DNA of 64,000 nucleotides from Tubiluchus corallicola (Eukaryota > Priapulida > Priapulimorpha > Priapulimorphida > Tubiluchidae). The notes under the pieces are model-generated. The model was not told the DNA's origin, did no database searches, and saw only the letters and a program-made list of their open reading frames with translations. Numbering within the stretch: position 1 is the first letter of the stretch; each line of letters starts with the position of its first letter. Both the position numbers and the translations under genes were made by a program. Location of the stretch: positions 71,436 through 135,435 of the forward strand of contig JAQGDQ010000585.1 of NCBI GenBank assembly GCA_030141605.1, in the 5' to 3' direction. Positions 60,542 through 64,000 of this stretch are shown one piece after another.

Positions 60542-62837
60542 ATTTTCGAGGCTACAGCCCGGACGAGGGCACCATTTGCGGCGATCTATATATCAAACGA
60601 AAGGTCTCGATCTAGTGTCGTGCCATTGATGGTTTATTTTTCGAATTGGGCCCACCGGGAGGAACGGGGGGCAAAAAACCTCCAAAAATGGCCCTTTTTC
60701 GGCCGTTTTTTGCAAAAGTTATATGGCTGAGATGTAGAGAACAGGAACGGGCCGAGGGGGGTGCTGGGTTTGGATAGATAGCCCGTTCAGCGGTGGGTGT
60801 AGTATATAATATTAATACAAGTAACAATATTATTAATAATAATATTATTATTATTATAATTATTGTTATTGTTATTATTATTATTATTATTTTTATTTTT
60901 TTATATGTTAGAGATTAGCCCATGATCTGAAAACAACACTGACTGCCTATGACTTACATTCTCATGTAGTTCATCTCAAACAGTATGATCCTGATGAACA
61001 GCTGTTAGAAGAGGTACCTTTGCTATTTGTCTTTACTTTAACCTGCTGCATTTTTTCGATGTTCTCGTAGGCTTTTTTAATTTCAAGTATGTCTTGTTTT
61101 TTGTCTGATGTAAAATGATTTTTGTGGATTATGATCAGATCTAATGTTAGTAGCTGTTTGGTGTGACTCTGCAATATGGTGTCATCTGAAACTGTGTAGA
61201 TCGTAATTAAAGATTGAGATGAACGTGTGTGAACTTTCTAGAACAAAGTTGCTAGATTGAACCCGCAAGTAATTAAGTTTTGGTGCCAAACTTGAAGGGG
61301 CAGAATATGGAATTTTAAAGTATATTCCGAAGCACTTTCCATATTATTTAGCGTTACTCTCACCTGTTTTAAAGACTTACATAACTAGAAAAGAAAATTC
61401 ATAATTATTTAAAATATTCACGTCACCTTACGAAACGGCACTGCATCGCCATCCCAGTGTGCACCACTGGCTCACAAGAAACATGTTATTGATCTTATTG
61501 ACAATATGATGTAACTTAAACTTTTGTTTAGTTACCGAAGAGTTAACTACTAATACTCTGATTATTTTTCAACCATTGTGCAATGTTCTGTAAACATAAT
61601 TCAAATGACTGTCTTACAAAATGGCTGCGCCCGATGGTCATTGTGTGAGCTTAAGTTTACAAGTTTTATACAGTGTCACTATTAACACAAGCCCTGTATG
61701 CAATAAGACAGGATGTAAGTGATAACAAATTTTTTAGGTTTTATTGTTGAAAAAACGGAAAATGTCAAAAAGTAGGAATACAGCTGAGCCTGGATTTGAA
61801 CTGCGACAATGCAGATTCCTTAGACCACTCAGCCACTATAATCTCCTGGCGGTCAAGGTGTTTCAAAGTTCATCCAACTGGGTGTGAAAATGTAGAGTTC
61901 CTCTGAGTTTCTGGGAAGCTAATTTTTCACTGCATCATTTATAAGTATGTCAACAGTCATGTAGGCAACACTGAGCCTGGTTAATGAATGGATGAGTGCC
62001 GGCAAGGAAAACTGATTCTAAGCAATATTACTTGCCATGCTGCCTCAGGCTGCTTACCTTCTTGAAGGAAGATGTGCAGGTATTTGAAAGGTAATGATAA
62101 GTAAGACATCAGTACCAGTTCAGTATTTCAGAGTAATATCTTTGACAATGTACTAGGTTCCAGCCTCACCACGATTATCTATTTTATATGTGTTCTGTTG
62201 TTTTGAGTGCCACACTATCACTTAAGTGCCATGTTGTATGAAAGATAACAAATACAGTGCTCCCTCACTTATCGCGGGTGTTCCGCGCCCACCTGCGAAA
62301 AATGAATTTCCGCGAAGTAGGGACGCTATACTACATTTTGTTTTTGGTGTGTATTCATCTGCCGAATAAATACACTATTTACTGTAAATGGTAATTTTTT
62401 ATGATTTGTAATATTCTTTTAATGCTAGAATTAATATTTTTAATATATTTTTATACATTTTGTGATTTTTTATGCAAAATTCATCAAAGCTATACTTTAC
62501 TGTACAATACGTACTACGCATGTGCAAAAGTATGTGATAAACGAACCGCGAAGTAGCGAGGGAACACTGTAGGCCTATAATGATACGTAAATAAGGGGTA
62601 TCAAAAGTAACTACAAAAAAATAATTTAATCTTATTTTTCAGTGTGTTTCAAATACTGTGTGTATTTTCATCTTATCCACATACACGGATGCTGCTCCGC
62701 CTGATGACGCGAAATGGTTTTATAAGTGGATCAGGGAAGCTTCGTCGGATTTCCGTGTGAGCAAGAAATTACTATCCGGCTTGAGATACGCGGTGTTTGG
62801 CCTCGGAGATTCTGCTTACGGCAAAAACTACAACTTG
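57592..62837 (+). CDS. TYW1: TYW1, tRNA 4-demethylwyosine synthase, first four coding exons (continues past window)
   Basis: Exons 57592-57711, 59918-60013, 60912-61013 and 62643-62837 all join in phase 0 and encode the first 171 residues. Exon 1 gives a hydrophobic N-terminal helix (FIHIGFSSALAVLVFCAVIW), as in animal TYW1. Exon 2 ends in the FMN phosphate loop KIFYSTQSGTAK. Exon 3 supplies RLAHDLKTTLTAYDLHSHVV, then YDPDEQLLEE. Exon 4 supplies the flavodoxin core CIFILSTYTDAAPPDDA and LRYAVFGLGDSAYGKNYN. TYW1 converts N1-methylguanosine-37 of phenylalanine tRNA to 4-demethylwyosine, using this flavodoxin domain plus a radical-SAM domain that must lie downstream of the window. An exact antisense copy of exon 4 sits at 63570-63764. 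Confidence 0.9.
58740..59560 (+). mobile_element. Decayed LINE reverse-transcriptase fragment
   Basis: In one frame SLPPNYRGIQMSLLASICDT appears, which matches the conserved NYRGI block of non-LTR reverse transcriptases. Preceding sequence reads like the linker before the reverse transcriptase domain but is broken by stops and frameshifts. It lies in intron 1 of TYW1. Confidence 0.5.
60541..60790. repeat. GC-rich insert sharing a motif with 45330-45710
   Basis: After an (AT)n tract (about 60498-60540) comes a stretch much richer in G and C than the intron around it. It contains atatcaaacgaaaggtctcg, a close variant of the motif repeated at 45390-45420, 45545-45570 and 45685-45710. The following sequence has runs of G and is not coding. 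Confidence 0.45.
61375..61740. mobile_element. Partial MITE family C relative (inverted)
   Basis: Read on the minus strand it shares landmarks with 27125-27471 and 46350-46680: cagccatttt, cagagtattagt-like sequence and ataagatcaataacatg-like sequence. Identity is clearly lower than between the other two copies. Confidence 0.4.
61780..61862 (-). repeat. tRNA-derived SINE head (Ser/Leu-like)
   Basis: On the minus strand an A box (tggctgagtggtctaagg) and a B box (agttcaaatcc) are spaced as in a tRNA of the serine/leucine type. The acceptor ends do not pair well, so a SINE is more likely than a working tRNA gene. Confidence 0.5.
62255..62569. mobile_element. Pogo/Tigger-like MITE, left-arm copy
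   Basis: This 315 bp element is bounded by TA on both sides. It begins cagtgctccctcacttatcg and ends cgaagtagcgagggaacactg, an imperfect inverse. The sequence pattern (cagtgntccctcgctnntcgcgg) is the one I associate with pogo/Tigger-type termini. A second, inverted copy starts at 63829 in the other arm of the palindrome and runs off the window. Confidence 0.75.
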
Positions 62838-64000
62838 GTGTGTATGTAATAAAATTCTGAGTCTGAAATATTCAGATCTGTTGCATTCCACCATGCATCT
62901 AGGTGTTTGTTTGACAGTTCATTGTGACTGAGTTCCACCGTGCATCTAGGTGTTTGTTTGACAGTTCATTGTGAGTGAGTTCCACCGTGCATCTAGGTGT
63001 TTGTTTTGACAGTTCATTGTGACTGAGTTCCACCGTGCATCTAGGTGTTTGTTTGACAGTTCATTGTGAGTGAGTTCCACCGTGCATCTAGGTGTTTGTT
63101 TGACAGTTCATTGTGAGTGTGTTCCACCGTGCATCTAGGTGTTTGTTTGACAGTTCACAATGAACTGTCAAGCAAACACCTAGATGCGATTGGGCACCAC
63201 GGCAGGCTGTCAAACAAACGCAGATCATGGTGAGCCACTCACAGTGAACTATAAACAAACCTTTACAGGTGATCAAAACACTACCTAAAATTTTTGATTA
63301 TGGTCAAACAAATTTTCGTCACGGTAGACTTTCACTCCCGTGATTTGTCGAAAAACAAACACCTAGATGCACGGTGGAACTCAGTCACAATGAACTGTCA
63401 AAACAAACACCTAGATGCACGGTGGAACTCACTCACAATGAACTGTCAAACAAACACCTAGATGCACGGTGGAACTCAGTCACAATGAACTGTCAAACAA
63501 ACACCTAGATGCATGGTGGAATGCAACAGATCTGAATATTTCAGACTCAGAATTTTATTACATACACACCAAGTTGTAGTTTTTGCCGTAAGCAGAATCT
63601 CCGAGGCCAAACACCGCGTATCTCAAGCCGGATAGTAATTTCTTGCTCACACGGAAATCCGACGAAGCTTCCCTGATCCACTTATAAAACCATTTCGCGT
63701 CATCAGGCGGAGCAGCATCCGTGTATGTGGATAAGATGAAAATACACACAGTATTTGAAACACACTGAAAAATAAGATTAAATTATTTTTGTAGTTATAC
63801 CCACTTATTTACGTATCATTATAATTTACAGTGTTCCCTCGCTACTTCGCGGTTCGTTTATCACATACTTTTGCACATGTGTAGTACGTCTTGTACAGTA
63901 AAGTATAGATTTGATGACTTTTGCATAAAAAAAATCACAAAATGTATAAAAATATATTAAAAATATTAATTCCAACATTAAAAGAATATTACAAATCATA
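62400..64000. repeat. Large inverted duplication containing TYW1 exon 4
   Basis: 62400 to about 63040 and about 63350 to 64000 are inverted copies, with the right arm truncated by the window end. Paired points include exon 4 (62643-62837 with 63570-63764) and the pogo-like MITE. The exon is identical in both arms, while the flanks show scattered substitutions and small indels. The arms also share, in the same outer-to-inner order, the sequence variants of a 47 bp minisatellite. Between the arms is a spacer of about 200-300 bp. Confidence 0.9.
62890..63165. repeat. 47 bp minisatellite at the inner end of the left arm
   Basis: About six units of ccaccgtgcatctaggtgtt plus gtttgacagttcattgtga and a short link are present. 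Three to four inverted units are at about 63350-63520. The array reverses direction at about 63155-63160, where ttcacaatgaact forms a small palindrome. Confidence 0.9.

Noticed and set aside
63558-63749. Second, minus-strand TYW1 gene
   Set aside because: Only exon 4 and its flanks are duplicated. No other TYW1 exon is seen on the minus strand in the window.

Overview
This is a window of nuclear DNA from an animal, most likely an AT-rich invertebrate and possibly an early-branching one. The evidence is intron-rich genes with GT-AG junctions, a centromere-licensing protein with SANTA and SANT domains, glucose-6-phosphatase, C-type lectins, a tRNA-wybutosine enzyme, tRNA- and 5S-headed SINEs, LINE remnants and many small inverted-repeat transposons. 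The species cannot be fixed from the sequence. Exon models were built by hand from splice sites, reading-frame continuity and family motifs.

Layout. (1) 1-2731 has no recognised gene. (2) 2732-11353, minus strand: a nine-exon gene for a secreted DUF3105-type protein (TP53I13-like), with transposon copies in its introns. (3) 11354-16567: intergenic, with a LINE 3' end and an intact-looking 914 bp inverted-repeat element flanked by a 5 bp target duplication. (4) 16568-35619, plus strand: a 17-exon MIS18BP1/KNL2 homologue (about 1074 aa) with an N-terminal SANTA domain, an internal five-fold 21-aa repeat and a C-terminal SANT/Myb domain. Its introns hold TTAA-type MITEs, one of them carrying a nested hAT MITE. 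(5) 35620-41608: intergenic, with a 5'-truncated LINE ending in a long tetranucleotide tract and a long-TIR foldback element. (6) 41609-43310, plus strand: a two-exon mucin-like membrane protein with an LRR-like ectodomain, followed by a 39 bp minisatellite. (7) 46030-49399 (minus) and 49920-52747 (plus): two C-type lectin genes arranged head to head. (8) 52748-55808: a 27 bp minisatellite, a 460 bp retroposon with a 5S rRNA-derived head and a 12 bp target duplication, and MITEs. (9) 55809-56897 (minus): intronless glucose-6-phosphatase, divergent from (10) TYW1 (plus, 57592 to beyond the window), of which the first four coding exons are present. TYW1 exon 4 sits in a large inverted duplication, so an identical antisense copy lies in the next intron.

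The genes do not form a pathway. The recognisable local logic is two divergent gene pairs (lectin/lectin and G6Pase/TYW1) that may share promoters. No clearly new multi-gene system was found. The most unusual items are the antisense TYW1 exon copy, the 5S-headed retroposon, the 914 bp hairpin-rich element, the nested hAT insertion with a related empty site, and the 24 bp perfect hairpin just before a lectin splice acceptor.
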